Positions 1 to 7,208 of a stretch of 12,877 nt of DNA are shown here, piece by piece. Source of the stretch: Candidatus Peribacteria bacterium (lineage in GTDB: Bacteria; Patescibacteriota; Gracilibacteria; Peribacterales; Peribacteraceae); NCBI GenBank assembly GCA_012515645.1, contig JAAYXY010000102.1, positions 1 to 12,877 on the forward strand, read 5' to 3'. A program made the position numbers and the translations under genes. The number at the start of each line of letters is the position of its first letter. Positions within the stretch are counted from its first letter, which is position 1. Below the pieces are notes generated by a model that ran no database searches, was not told the origin of the DNA, and saw nothing but the letters and a program-made list of their open reading frames with translations.

Positions 1-543
1 AATAAAGTACACAATGAGCGAAAAAAGGGCATTCACCATTTTGTCGATAGCCGAAAGCGGGCTGAATGCCTGCCTGGAAAACTCCATGAGAAGTGTGCTG
101 TGGTGCCCCACATTCGTACGGTCAAAAAACAATTTACCAAAACTCAGGTATTTGGAAAAAAGCACCTTACGCAAATGGTGCAGTGCTCTTTCGGAAAAGT
201 ATCCCATGGCAAGCGTTGCAATGTAGCGTGTCGCATTTTTAAGAACGAAAATACAAACAAAACCAGCGAGAAAAACACCAAAGAGCAAACGGTCATTTTG
301 CAAGATCCGATCGGGCAGCAGTGCCAGCATGTCACCGAGCACTGGTGCCTCTAGCGCAAATGCAAAACTCTGCTGCAGAAAACCGTTCAATATCGGTACC
401 AGGAGTCCCATACCTATGCCTTCGAACGCGGCGGAAAGCAGGGAAATACCTATGGGGATCAGCAGGTATGCCGGATGGATATGGATCATCCGCAGCAGCG
501 AAAACAATTTGCCGAGTGTGGACTGCATGCTCTGTTCTTCCAT
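1..543 (-). CDS. ABC exporter, N-terminal membrane domain (partial, 3' end outside window)
   Basis: The minus strand is open from an in-frame stop at 595-597 down to base 1, giving 181 residues from the ATG at 543 with no stop. The protein begins MEEQSMQSTLGKLFSLLRMI. Residues ~25-52 form a hydrophobic helix with a Gly/Leu-rich stretch (GIGMGLLVPILNGFL), residues ~90-107 form a second one, and then come ALHHLRKVLFSKYLSFGKLF and FDRTNVGHHSTLLMEFSRQA. The 'R..L..KYL....FFDR...G' pattern is typical of the intracellular coupling helix after TM2 in type-1 ABC exporters (MsbA/lipid or peptide exporter type). The nucleotide-binding domain would lie off the left edge. A second ATG at 528 is preceded at about 7 nt by GGAAGA and may be the true start. 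As the outermost gene of a glycan locus it could export a lipid-linked glycan, but the substrate is inference. It is transcribed divergently from the methyltransferase at 736. Confidence 0.8.
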   Translation of the reverse strand, partial: MEEQSMQSTLGKLFSLLRMIHIHPAYLLIPIGISLLSAAFEGIGMGLLVPILNGFLQQSFAFALEAPVLGDMLALLPDRILQNDRLLFGVFLAGFVCIFVLKNATRYIATLAMGYFSERALHHLRKVLFSKYLSFGKLFFDRTNVGHHSTLLMEFSRQAFSPLSAIDKMVNALFSLIVYFI

Positions 544-735
544 CACCGAAAACAGTAGCGAAACCTGCAGGAAAACGACAACAAAAGACCGAATTCATGC
601 TTCGCGGCAGGTGGTAGATTCCACCGATTCCTGTGTTTCCCTTTCTATGTCGGCGCGAAGAATAGATTCCTTCACTTGAATGTGCGAATATTTATGTGCT
701 CTGCGTATATTTAAGCTTTGATTCCATTTTCTTCC
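544..735. other. Divergent intergenic region between ABC exporter and methyltransferase
   Basis: These 192 bases separate two divergent genes, so both promoters should lie here. On the plus strand a TATATT box at 706-711 precedes the ATG at 736, but no -35 box stands at the usual distance (a TTGAAT at 676-681 is 24 nt away). For the minus gene only weak matches are seen. No short gene or RNA was recognised. An in-frame TTG at 718 could extend the methyltransferase by six residues. Confidence 0.4.
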
Positions 736-1398
736 ATGAAGAACTCATTCGCTTTTACTGGTCTGATAGATAGGTTTCGACACGTATTCACTCCATTCTG
801 GGACGAATGGGTAGATAACAAAATTCGACTCATTTTTGAGCAACGCAAAAACGTAGTAGATATTGGTGGTGGCCTGCGTATCGATGCCTCCAGAGGTAAC
901 AGGACAGACCCAAAACGCATAAAGAAGTTTGGTCATTACATAGATCAGAACTACAAAGTTACAGATGTTACCGATACATACAGTCCAGATTATATAGAGG
1001 ACATACATACGCTTTCATTCAAAGATAATTCCATTGATTCCATTATATGTTTGGCAGTATTGGAGCATGTAGAAGAACCGCAAAAAGCAGCTCAAGAAAT
1101 TGTACGAGTCTTAAAACACGACGGTGTTGCATTGCTCTATGCTCCCTATATTTATCGTTACCATGCAGCTAGCGGTGAATATAAAGATTTCTTCAGATTT
1201 TCTAAAGATGCCTGGGAATATTTATTTAGGGGATGCCAGATAGAAATGTGCCCTGTTCGCGGAATATTTGAAACACTCTTACGTTTTATCCCTCTGCACA
1301 AAACACCATTAACTTCCCTGTGCCGTTTTGTAGATACATTTTTTTCCCAATCAAATGTGCAAACATCTGGGTATTTTGTATACATCACTAAAATTTGA
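736..1398 (+). CDS. Class I SAM-dependent methyltransferase (Methyltransf_11-like), AT-rich
   Basis: The 220-residue protein shows the class I methyltransferase order. Motif I is VVDIGGG at residues 40-46. An acidic/aromatic segment DIHTLSFKDNSIDSIICLA at ~89-107 corresponds to motif II/post-II. LEHVEEPQKAAQEIVRVLKHDG at ~109-130 is the 'LEHV..P...L.E..RVLKPGG' signature, here with HDG in place of PGG. This family methylates small molecules, sugars or lipids with S-adenosylmethionine in the cytoplasm; the substrate is unknown. The C-terminal part (YHAASGEYKDFFRFSKDAWE) resembles methyltransferases found in polysaccharide clusters. The start is the ATG at 736; a TTG at 718 is possible, and neither has a convincing Shine-Dalgarno. 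Base composition is odd: two 60-base blocks (961-1020 and 1081-1140) count as about 37% and 40% GC, against 65% for a sample block in the GT2 gene (7261-7320). This suggests separate acquisition. Confidence 0.85.
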   Translation: MKNSFAFTGLIDRFRHVFTPFWDEWVDNKIRLIFEQRKNVVDIGGGLRIDASRGNRTDPKRIKKFGHYIDQNYKVTDVTDTYSPDYIEDIHTLSFKDNSIDSIICLAVLEHVEEPQKAAQEIVRVLKHDGVALLYAPYIYRYHAASGEYKDFFRFSKDAWEYLFRGCQIEMCPVRGIFETLLRFIPLHKTPLTSLCRFVDTFFSQSNVQTSGYFVYITKI

Positions 1399-1427
1399 TT
1401 TCCAGGAGCAGATTAGAAAGGAGTTGG

Positions 1428-1439
1428 TCACAATTGTGA
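1428..1439. repeat. 12-bp perfect palindrome TCACAATTGTGA
   Basis: TCACAATTGTGA reads identically on both strands. It lies in the 103-bp gap between two convergent genes (stops at 1398 and 1502), preceded by AAGGAG at 1418-1423. It could be an operator remnant or chance; no adjacent promoter is evident. Confidence 0.4.
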
Positions 1440-1458
1440 GGTAGCCTTCTTAAAGTCT

Positions 1459-1476
1459 GTTCCTCTGGTGAGGAAC
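1459..1476. terminator. Hairpin between convergent genes, possible bidirectional terminator
   Basis: GTTCCTC (1459-1465) and GAGGAAC (1470-1476) pair perfectly over 7 bp around a TGGT loop. The hairpin sits between the plus-strand methyltransferase stop and the minus-strand GT4 stop, as expected for a shared terminator. Neither side has a strong U-tract; the minus-strand reading is followed by ACTTTAAG. Termination is therefore uncertain. Confidence 0.45.
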
Positions 1477-1501
1477 GCCCCTGCGTCTAGGAATTTAGGT
1501 A

Positions 1502-2626
1502 TCACTGCAGCGATGCATATGCGTGCTGCAGGGCGGATGCCGCTTTGCGCATGTCATAGCGTTCCAGAACGGCTGCGCGGTACTGCGCACTTCGCATATC
1601 GCGTTCCTCCGGAGCAAGTTCAAGATACGATTCAATTCCAGCGCAAAGAGCGTATACATCACGAGGTTGCACAACGAAGGAAGGATCAACGGATCCAAGG
1701 ACTTCGGGAACCGCTCCCACGGCAAACGCATACGCAGGATGCCCGCATGCCAGCGCTTCTATGAGTGAGAGGCCGAATCCTTCGAAAAGCGACGTGGAAA
1801 TCAGCGTGCGTGAATGACGGACCAGATATACAAGTCGATACGCATCAACTGTGCCAAAGCGTTGCACGCCCTCGATTGCGTCAATGGCTTTTTCCTGTGC
1901 CTCGGACCGACGCCCTACATCGGCTATGCGCCTGCCTGACGCGGCCAGGCGCTTATACGCTTCCAGCAGATACGGGAATCCCTTGCGCGGGTGCAGGAAC
2001 GAGCCCACGGCAATTGTATCGAATTTGCACGTCTCATCTGGTACAGGTCGGAATACATCGCCATCCACGCCGTTTGGCACCACGCCGATCTTTCCTGTAT
2101 CAATGCCGTAATCCGCAGCAATGCGTTCCTGCATACTCCGGGAAACGGTCACGACGCGGTCAGCCTCTCCACACATTGCGCGCTGCCAACGCAGGAGCAG
2201 TGCGTACTTCGCGCGCCACCGGAGCGCGCGCAATGCATGGGATTCCGCAACGGAGACATCGCGGTCTGCGGTAACGGGATGGTGAATGAGGAAGAGCAGT
2301 GGGCGGTTGCAGCTGCGCAGCCGGCGCAGCGCGGGTCCCATGGTCTGGTTTACGTGGATCAGGTCGAATTTTTTCCAAAAGTCGCAGGATGGGGGATACG
2401 TCCTTAGCAGCCGCTGCGCGAACCGGAAGTCTGCGCAGCCGTAGTAGTACGTTCCCAGGCGCCCCGGGATGGTGATCACCCGGACATTGGGAGGCAGCTC
2501 TGTCGCTGGAACAGCGCTGCGATTGCACACGATGGTGAATTGCACATCGTGCGCAGCGGCAAAGAGCGGAAGGTGGCTACCGCCCTTACAAGGGTCGAGG
2601 GAAATTTGGAGAACGCAGACGTGCAT
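1502..2626 (-). CDS. GT4-family glycosyltransferase (GT-B fold)
   Basis: The 374-residue protein starts MHVCVLQISLDPCKGGSHLP, a first beta strand followed by a Gly-rich donor/acceptor loop typical of GT-B enzymes. Further landmarks are DRVVTVSRSM at ~156-165 (inter-domain region), IGVVPNGVDGDVFRP at ~180-194, the C-lobe opening FDTIAVGSFLHPRKGFPYLL at ~202-221, and the family's E-x7-E pair in FEGFGLSLIEALACG (E282, E290). The family transfers a sugar from a nucleotide sugar with retention of configuration, on the cytoplasmic side. The reading frame stays open to 3265 on the minus strand, but that part is antisense to the FkbM-like gene, and the GT-B fold begins at the ATG at 2626, so that start was chosen. 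The Shine-Dalgarno is weak. It is divergent from the next gene by only about 24 bp and ends convergently with the methyltransferase. Donor and acceptor are unknown. Confidence 0.9.
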   Translation of the reverse strand: MHVCVLQISLDPCKGGSHLPLFAAAHDVQFTIVCNRSAVPATELPPNVRVITIPGRLGTYYYGCADFRFAQRLLRTYPPSCDFWKKFDLIHVNQTMGPALRRLRSCNRPLLFLIHHPVTADRDVSVAESHALRALRWRAKYALLLRWQRAMCGEADRVVTVSRSMQERIAADYGIDTGKIGVVPNGVDGDVFRPVPDETCKFDTIAVGSFLHPRKGFPYLLEAYKRLAASGRRIADVGRRSEAQEKAIDAIEGVQRFGTVDAYRLVYLVRHSRTLISTSLFEGFGLSLIEALACGHPAYAFAVGAVPEVLGSVDPSFVVQPRDVYALCAGIESYLELAPEERDMRSAQYRAAVLERYDMRKAASALQHAYASLQ

Positions 2627-2650
2627 GCCTACAGCGTATACAATTCTGCT

Positions 2651-3466
2651 GTGGCGAGCATTACCTATCGCATCGTGAGCCGTTGGCGCAAGTCCCTCGA
2701 TTGGTTTCGCGGGCTTGTGCATGTGCATATCACGCTGCGCTGGTATGTGTTGCTCCATAGACCCATTCCGGATATCGCGCTGTTCCAACGGCGTGTGCCG
2801 TTCATAGAGCGCCGGGAGTATTCCCAGAACGGGGAAGATGGCATCATCCACGCGATATTTGCGAAAATAGGAACGACCAAAAGGTACTTCGTCGAGTTTG
2901 GCGCAGAAGATGGCTTGCAGTGCAATACGCGTTATCTTTCCAAACACTTTGGGTGGAAGGGGCTCCTGATGGACGGCGGCTACCAAAACGCATCGCTCAA
3001 CCTCTACCAGGAATTTATTACCGCAGAAAATATTGAAGAGCTTTTTCAAAAGCATGAGGTACCTGAGCGCTTTGATCTTCTTTCTATCGACATCGATGGC
3101 AACGACTACTGGGTCTGGAAAGCGATCACCCGCTGGCATCCGCGCGTCGTGATCGTGGAATACAATGCCTGCATTCCGGCGCTGCCACCCGTGACCATTC
3201 CCTACAAAGCGGATTTTGCGTGGGACAAAACCGATTATTACGGTGCCAGCCTGGGTGCGCTGCACAAACTCGGCGTGGCGAAGGGGTACACGCTTATCGG
3301 TACCGATAAAAATGGTGTGAATGCATTCTTTGTGCTCGATGAACTCGTAGACGGGAACTTCGTCCGGCAGCCGTTAGAGCAGCTCTATCATTCTGCTGCG
3401 TTCAAGGGAAAGCCCGGATTGCAGCACCCACGCGACCCGCAGAATCGTCCCTGGGTTGAGGTGTAA
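2651..3466 (+). CDS. FkbM-like Rossmann-fold protein (putative methyltransferase)
   Basis: From the GTG at 2651 the product is 271 residues. The conserved core starts at ~57 with YSQNGEDGIIHAIFAKIGTT, then RYFVEFGAEDGLQCNTRYL (~78-96, motif I-like, with a glutamate-rich 'VEFG.EDG' loop) and GWKGLLMDGGYQNASLNL. FDLLSIDIDGNDYWVWKAI at ~141-159 is the acidic motif, followed by RVVIVEYNA. This matches the FkbM-like family found in many polysaccharide clusters. FkbM proper is an O-methyltransferase; this subfamily is largely uncharacterised, so the reaction is inference. The reading frame extends up to an ATG at 2540, but that would overlap the divergent GT4 gene by 87 bp. GTG codons at 2651 and 2675 are the likely starts; neither has a Shine-Dalgarno. 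A TACAAT box at 2639-2644 would place transcription start at about 2651, compatible with a leaderless message. The stop lies 2 bp from the stop of the convergent membrane protein. Confidence 0.82.
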   Translation: MASITYRIVSRWRKSLDWFRGLVHVHITLRWYVLLHRPIPDIALFQRRVPFIERREYSQNGEDGIIHAIFAKIGTTKRYFVEFGAEDGLQCNTRYLSKHFGWKGLLMDGGYQNASLNLYQEFITAENIEELFQKHEVPERFDLLSIDIDGNDYWVWKAITRWHPRVVIVEYNACIPALPPVTIPYKADFAWDKTDYYGASLGALHKLGVAKGYTLIGTDKNGVNAFFVLDELVDGNFVRQPLEQLYHSAAFKGKPGLQHPRDPQNRPWVEV

Positions 3467-3468
3467 TT

Positions 3469-5097
3469 TCAGCGGATGGCATGCAGCAGCAGACGCCTGA
3501 ACGGCGTGAGCGGAATTATGAATTCTTCCTCGTCAAACTCCACCAGTTCAATGTCTCGCCGCGCGTTGAGGATCAGTTCGGCACGTTCTGCGTCGTATCC
3601 CAGAATGTGCGTTATTCCGTAGTGTTCCAGGGGTTTATGGAGTTCCTGTTTTTCCGAGAGAGAATCGATGGTCGCATTGTGGATATTTACGGATGTGTGC
3701 CGCACAAAGAACAGCGTCTCTGCCTTGTTGCGCGGGTAGGCGATCACGGCATCTTCTGGCACGTCTTCCAGTGCCGCGGCCACCGCGTATGCGGCCGGCA
3801 CATTGCTCTTTGCGTATAATCTTGCAAACAGCATGCGATTCGCCTGTACCAGTTGTGCACTCACGAGTGTGGTAATGACGGCCATGGCACACAGGGCGGG
3901 TACATGTTGCCACTGTGTGCGTACACGCTGCCCCGCCCAGTCGATGCCTACTGCTGCCAAGAGCGCCAGTATCCACCCCGTGTTCATGAGGTGGTTCCGC
4001 GAAAAATGGAAACCGAAGCGCAGCACCAGTTCCATACAGAGCCACAGGCCTATGAATGCATACAGCAGTCGCCTGTTGCGTCGGTACAGCAGCGCCATGC
4101 CTGGCAGGATGAAGAGCCACAGGAACACGCCGCCGATGTTTTCCATCAAGAAGAGCTGTGGAATCGCATTGGCAAAGAGCCATATGCTGTTTGTAAGCAC
4201 CGCGCGCAGATTCAGATCGCCCACACCGAAGATGTAGCGGTAGTTCTGGTTATCCTGCCGCACCAGGAACGATCCCTGTTCCAGGGTACGCAGCTGTTTC
4301 TGTTCAAATTCCTCCCGGAGGAACTCGTACGTGTATTCGTCGGGGTACAGGTGGTACACGCCGGTCATGTGGTCCTTGGGGGCGGGCAGAAACACCGCCA
4401 GACGTTCGGAAGGTGTCATACCGCTCTGGAGTGCGTTCGGGAGCAACGGTGCCACGAATGCCGCGTATGCGACCGCGCAGTACAGCCCCGCCTGCAGCAC
4501 TGCACTCCATAGGTGATGCCGGCGGAACCAGCAGTACGCCAGCGCGAACCACGGCAGGAATGTGAAGAATGCGTGCGATGCCGCCATCGTGAGTCCAAAG
4601 CAGATGCCGGCGAGGATGGTGCCCGCCCAGGCGTTGCGGGGGTGCACTTCTATAAAGAGGGCAAAACCCAGGAACAAAAAGAAGAACGCCGGTGCGTATC
4701 CTCCGAGTTGCACGGCTTCCACCCAGTACATGGGCATGAATGCGAGCACGATTGTTGCGATCCAGGCGATGCGTGCATCGAATAGTCGCCGTACACTCCA
4801 CCACCACGGCACCAGTGCCGCCGCAAGAAAACCGGCACCTACCGCCGTCCAGCCGGTCATGTTCTGCCAGTCGATGAGGCCATGGAAGGGCCAGAGCAAA
4901 AGCGAAAGAAGTGCGTTCGGCCGCGAAGAAACCAATCCTGTTTCTGCCAATTCCCGTACGTAGTGCACTGCGTATGGAAGGCCAAACGGGAATCCCGCCA
5001 GCAACACCGGGAGCATCCACACGATGGCGATCGCTATGCAGAACACTGCGAGCAGCGATAGATGGAGCAGGAGGGAGTGGTGTTTCATGGAGTGCAT
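3469..5097 (-). CDS. GT-C-like polytopic membrane protein (putative lipid-linked-sugar glycosyltransferase)
   Basis: The 542-residue product begins with a long hydrophobic helix (~8-34). An extracytoplasmic loop follows, GLPYAVHYVRELAETG at ~38-53, then roughly ten further membrane segments to about residue 430. A soluble C-terminal domain of about 110 residues includes AVAAALEDVPEDAVIAYP, ETLFFVRHTSVNIHNATIDS and HYGITHILGYD. This layout fits the GT-C superfamily: first TM, loop that in active enzymes carries an acidic metal-binding residue, then many TMs and a C-terminal domain. Such enzymes transfer sugars from polyprenyl-phosphate donors outside the membrane. The usual DD/DE pair is not obvious; the loop offers E49 and E52 only, so activity is uncertain. 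The ATG at 5097 (MHSMKHH) was taken; 5088 is equally possible. The C-terminal 'ALEDVPEDAVIAYP' segment resembles that of other predicted GT-C membrane proteins. It ends convergently 2 bp from the FkbM-like gene. Confidence 0.8.
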   Translation of the reverse strand: MHSMKHHSLLLHLSLLAVFCIAIAIVWMLPVLLAGFPFGLPYAVHYVRELAETGLVSSRPNALLSLLLWPFHGLIDWQNMTGWTAVGAGFLAAALVPWWWSVRRLFDARIAWIATIVLAFMPMYWVEAVQLGGYAPAFFFLFLGFALFIEVHPRNAWAGTILAGICFGLTMAASHAFFTFLPWFALAYCWFRRHHLWSAVLQAGLYCAVAYAAFVAPLLPNALQSGMTPSERLAVFLPAPKDHMTGVYHLYPDEYTYEFLREEFEQKQLRTLEQGSFLVRQDNQNYRYIFGVGDLNLRAVLTNSIWLFANAIPQLFLMENIGGVFLWLFILPGMALLYRRNRRLLYAFIGLWLCMELVLRFGFHFSRNHLMNTGWILALLAAVGIDWAGQRVRTQWQHVPALCAMAVITTLVSAQLVQANRMLFARLYAKSNVPAAYAVAAALEDVPEDAVIAYPRNKAETLFFVRHTSVNIHNATIDSLSEKQELHKPLEHYGITHILGYDAERAELILNARRDIELVEFDEEEFIIPLTPFRRLLLHAIR

Positions 5098-5143
5098 CTT
5101 ACCGAACTTTTCTGCGGTGTGTATTCCCCGACCGCAAAGAAGG

Positions 5144-5149
5144 TATAGT
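5144..5149 (+). promoter_or_regulatory. Possible -10 box (TATAGT) upstream of methyltransferase block
   Basis: TATAGT matches the sigma70 -10 consensus at five of six positions and ends 9 nt before the ATG at 5159, which itself lacks a Shine-Dalgarno at normal distance (AGAAGG at 5137-5142 is too far). No clear -35 was found. If used, the transcript would have almost no 5' leader. The 61-bp divergent gap must also hold the promoter of the minus-strand membrane protein. Confidence 0.3.
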
Positions 5150-5158
5150 TGCTTTGCA

Positions 5159-5881
5159 ATGATGAAGCGTACTTGGACAATGCAGGATGTGGCCGCGCAC
5201 TGGGACAGTGTTCCGGAGTACGACACGATCAACGCAGGCATCGACTCGTACTTCCGGCGTTTCACCGACAGTGCGCCGCTCTTTACCATTCCCGATGGTG
5301 CGCTGGTACTGGATATCGATTGCCGCACTGCAAAGGGCACCTGTTTTTTCCAGGAGCGCTCTCCCACGGCGCGTTTTGTCTGCGGCGCCATGTCGCCGAC
5401 ATTCAAGACGCGGGCACTCGCGCAGTTACAGAAACATGGATACCAAGCGGATGTCTTCGTTTTCGAAGATCTCCCCCTGCCATTCAGTGACGCGCATTTT
5501 GATACAGTGCTCACGTACGAGACATTGGAGCACACGCCGTGGCCGGATAGGTTCATTGCCGAGCTTTCGCGCGTGCTCAAGCCGGGGGGAACCCTGGTGC
5601 TCACGACGCCCAGTGTGCTGTGGGAGCCGGTGCACTGGCTCTCGGCTACGCTGCATCTGGACCATGGCGAAGGTCCTCACCGGATGGTGCCGCGGTGCCA
5701 CATCTATCACGCTTTTGCGGAGGCCAGTCTGGTAGTGGAACAGGAGCGTTCTTTTGTTCTGATCCCCGTAGGACCGCGCTGGCTGTTGCGTATAGGAAAA
5801 TGGATGGAACGCGTTCTACCGGAGAGTGTTTTACGCGTTCTGTGTCTGCGGCGCACATTCATTTGCAGGAAACATGCCTGA
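5159..5881 (+). CDS. Methyltransf_11-like protein with degenerate SAM motif I
   Basis: The 240-residue product (MMKRTWTMQDVAAHWDSVPE) keeps the overall class I methyltransferase plan. A beta strand ALVLDIDCRTAKG lies at ~48-60, DVFVFEDLPLPFSDAHFDTV at ~98-117, and LTYETLEHTPWPDRFIAELS with RVLKPGGTLVLTTPS at ~118-152, which is the 'LEH......E..RVLKPGG' signature. The C-terminal part (HIYHAFAEASLVVEQE) is the usual final strand region. Motif I normally reads LDIGCGTG; here both key glycines are replaced (DIDCRTAKG), so S-adenosylmethionine binding may be weak or absent. It may be a regulatory or structural partner, or bind another ligand. The start is one of two adjacent ATGs (5159, 5162). An upstream ATG at 5024 would overlap the divergent membrane-protein gene and was not used. 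The last 8 bp overlap the next gene, which implies translational coupling. Substrate unknown. Confidence 0.85.
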   Translation: MMKRTWTMQDVAAHWDSVPEYDTINAGIDSYFRRFTDSAPLFTIPDGALVLDIDCRTAKGTCFFQERSPTARFVCGAMSPTFKTRALAQLQKHGYQADVFVFEDLPLPFSDAHFDTVLTYETLEHTPWPDRFIAELSRVLKPGGTLVLTTPSVLWEPVHWLSATLHLDHGEGPHRMVPRCHIYHAFAEASLVVEQERSFVLIPVGPRWLLRIGKWMERVLPESVLRVLCLRRTFICRKHA

Positions 5882-7205
5882 TCCTACCTGGGAAAAACTG
5901 CGGCGGGACGTTATAGATGCAGGCCTCTGCACGCAGTGTGGCAGTTGTGTAGGTCTTGCCTGTGGAGCGCTTGCGTTCCGGGAGCGAAAAGGTGTGCCGC
6001 TGCCGGTCAAGACAGGCCAGAACACCGTTCCGCCGGAGGCGTACGATGCATGTCCGGCGCTCCACTGTAATTATCCCTCGCTCAATCAGTTCGTTTTTGG
6101 TACGCAGCCAGCCAATTGGATGAGCGGTGTTGTACGGCGGAGCTACGTGGGTCATGCCGCGGACGAATCGGTGCGCCGCAATGGCGCATCCGGCGGTGCG
6201 ATCTCCGCGCTCCTGATCCATCTTCTGGAAACCGGACGCATTTGCGGAGCCGTTTGTTTGCAGATGGGGAAAAGCGTTCCTTATAAGGCGGAGCCGGTCA
6301 TCGCGCGGACGCGGGAGGAAGTGCTGCGCTGCAGCCAGAGTATTTACAGCGTCACGCCGGTGAACACGATTCTTGGGGGCTTGGCGCAGGGAGAGGGGCC
6401 GTTGGCATACGTGGGTTTGCCGGATCAGGTTGCATCCATTCGTAAACTCCAGAAAAGCGGTCATCCGTCCGTGGCAAATATTAAGTATATTCTCGGTCCG
6501 TATATGGGTACGCAGATGTACTTTGAAGCCGTGCGTAGTTTTCTGCGTTCGCACGGCGTTGTGTCAGAAGAAGACATCGCCGACTTGCAGTACCGCGCAG
6601 GGGAATGGCCGGGGTATCTGCAGATCACTCTCAAGAACGGCAGAGTGCTGAAAGCGGAGAAATTCTATTACAACTACCTGATTCCTTTCTTCATCACCAG
6701 GAGCAGTTTGCAGATGGTGGATTTTACGAATGAGCTCACAGATATCTCTGTTGGCGATGCCTGGTCGCCGACGTACGAGCGGCAGAGGGGAGGACATTCC
6801 GTCATCCTTGCGCGTTCCCGTGCCGCGGAGGAATTGCTGGATGACATGGAGCGCCACAAGCGCCTCACGCTCACTCGGATCCCCCTCGATGAAGCGCTGG
6901 CGATGCACGGGCACATGCTTGATTTTAAGAAACGCGGCTCTTTTATCCGTATGCGGTGGATGCGCAGAGCGCCGGAGTACGGCTATGCTCCCGCGCATAT
7001 TCCGTTCCCACGCATTGCTGTGGAATGGTGCCTGCGTTTTGTTTTTAGCATTGGCAGGTGCAGGAGCGCGCAATGGCTCGTAGAGCATCTACCCATCTCT
7101 GTTGTGGGTTTCTGTTTTAACCGTGCGCGTGTTGCGTGGAAGTCGCTTTCCAAACCAACCAAACGAAAAGGATTACGCACGGTCAAATTTACGATATTGT
7201 CTTAA
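5874..7205 (+). CDS. FrhB-like iron-sulfur protein (coenzyme F420 hydrogenase/dehydrogenase beta-subunit family)
   Basis: The 443-residue protein opens with a ferredoxin-like cluster motif, LCTQCGSCVGLAC, with cysteines at 19, 22, 25 and 30, and more in YDACPALHC (60, 65). It then shows the FrhB family hallmarks RNGASGGAISALLIHLLETG (~102-121), SQSIYSVTPVNTIL (~154-167), YVGLPDQVASIRKLQ (~179-193) and FTNELTDISVGDAW further on. In most members the third hallmark is GLPCQ; here the cysteine is an aspartate (D184). The following 'G..C.G' segment reads LGPYMGTQM without cysteine. Family members reduce F420 or act as flavin/iron-sulfur oxidoreductases, and homologues occur in exopolysaccharide clusters with unknown roles. 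I infer a redox or structural role in sugar modification and not F420 hydrogenase activity. The start ATG at 5874 overlaps the previous gene and has AGGA at 5867-5870. The C-terminus is Arg/Lys-rich. The next gene starts 3 bp downstream, so these genes are probably one operon. Confidence 0.85.
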   Translation: MPDPTWEKLRRDVIDAGLCTQCGSCVGLACGALAFRERKGVPLPVKTGQNTVPPEAYDACPALHCNYPSLNQFVFGTQPANWMSGVVRRSYVGHAADESVRRNGASGGAISALLIHLLETGRICGAVCLQMGKSVPYKAEPVIARTREEVLRCSQSIYSVTPVNTILGGLAQGEGPLAYVGLPDQVASIRKLQKSGHPSVANIKYILGPYMGTQMYFEAVRSFLRSHGVVSEEDIADLQYRAGEWPGYLQITLKNGRVLKAEKFYYNYLIPFFITRSSLQMVDFTNELTDISVGDAWSPTYERQRGGHSVILARSRAAEELLDDMERHKRLTLTRIPLDEALAMHGHMLDFKKRGSFIRMRWMRRAPEYGYAPAHIPFPRIAVEWCLRFVFSIGRCRSAQWLVEHLPISVVGFCFNRARVAWKSLSKPTKRKGLRTVKFTILS

Positions 7206-7208
7206 GCG

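Noticed and set aside
2627..3265. 213-codon N-terminal extension of the minus-strand GT4 gene
   Set aside because: It is antisense to the conserved core of the FkbM-like gene and has no glycosyltransferase features; the GT-B fold starts at the ATG at 2626.
5098..5604. N-terminal extension of the minus-strand membrane protein
   Set aside because: It is antisense to the methyltransferase-like gene, Ser/Arg-rich and without membrane segments; the real N-terminal helix starts near 5097.
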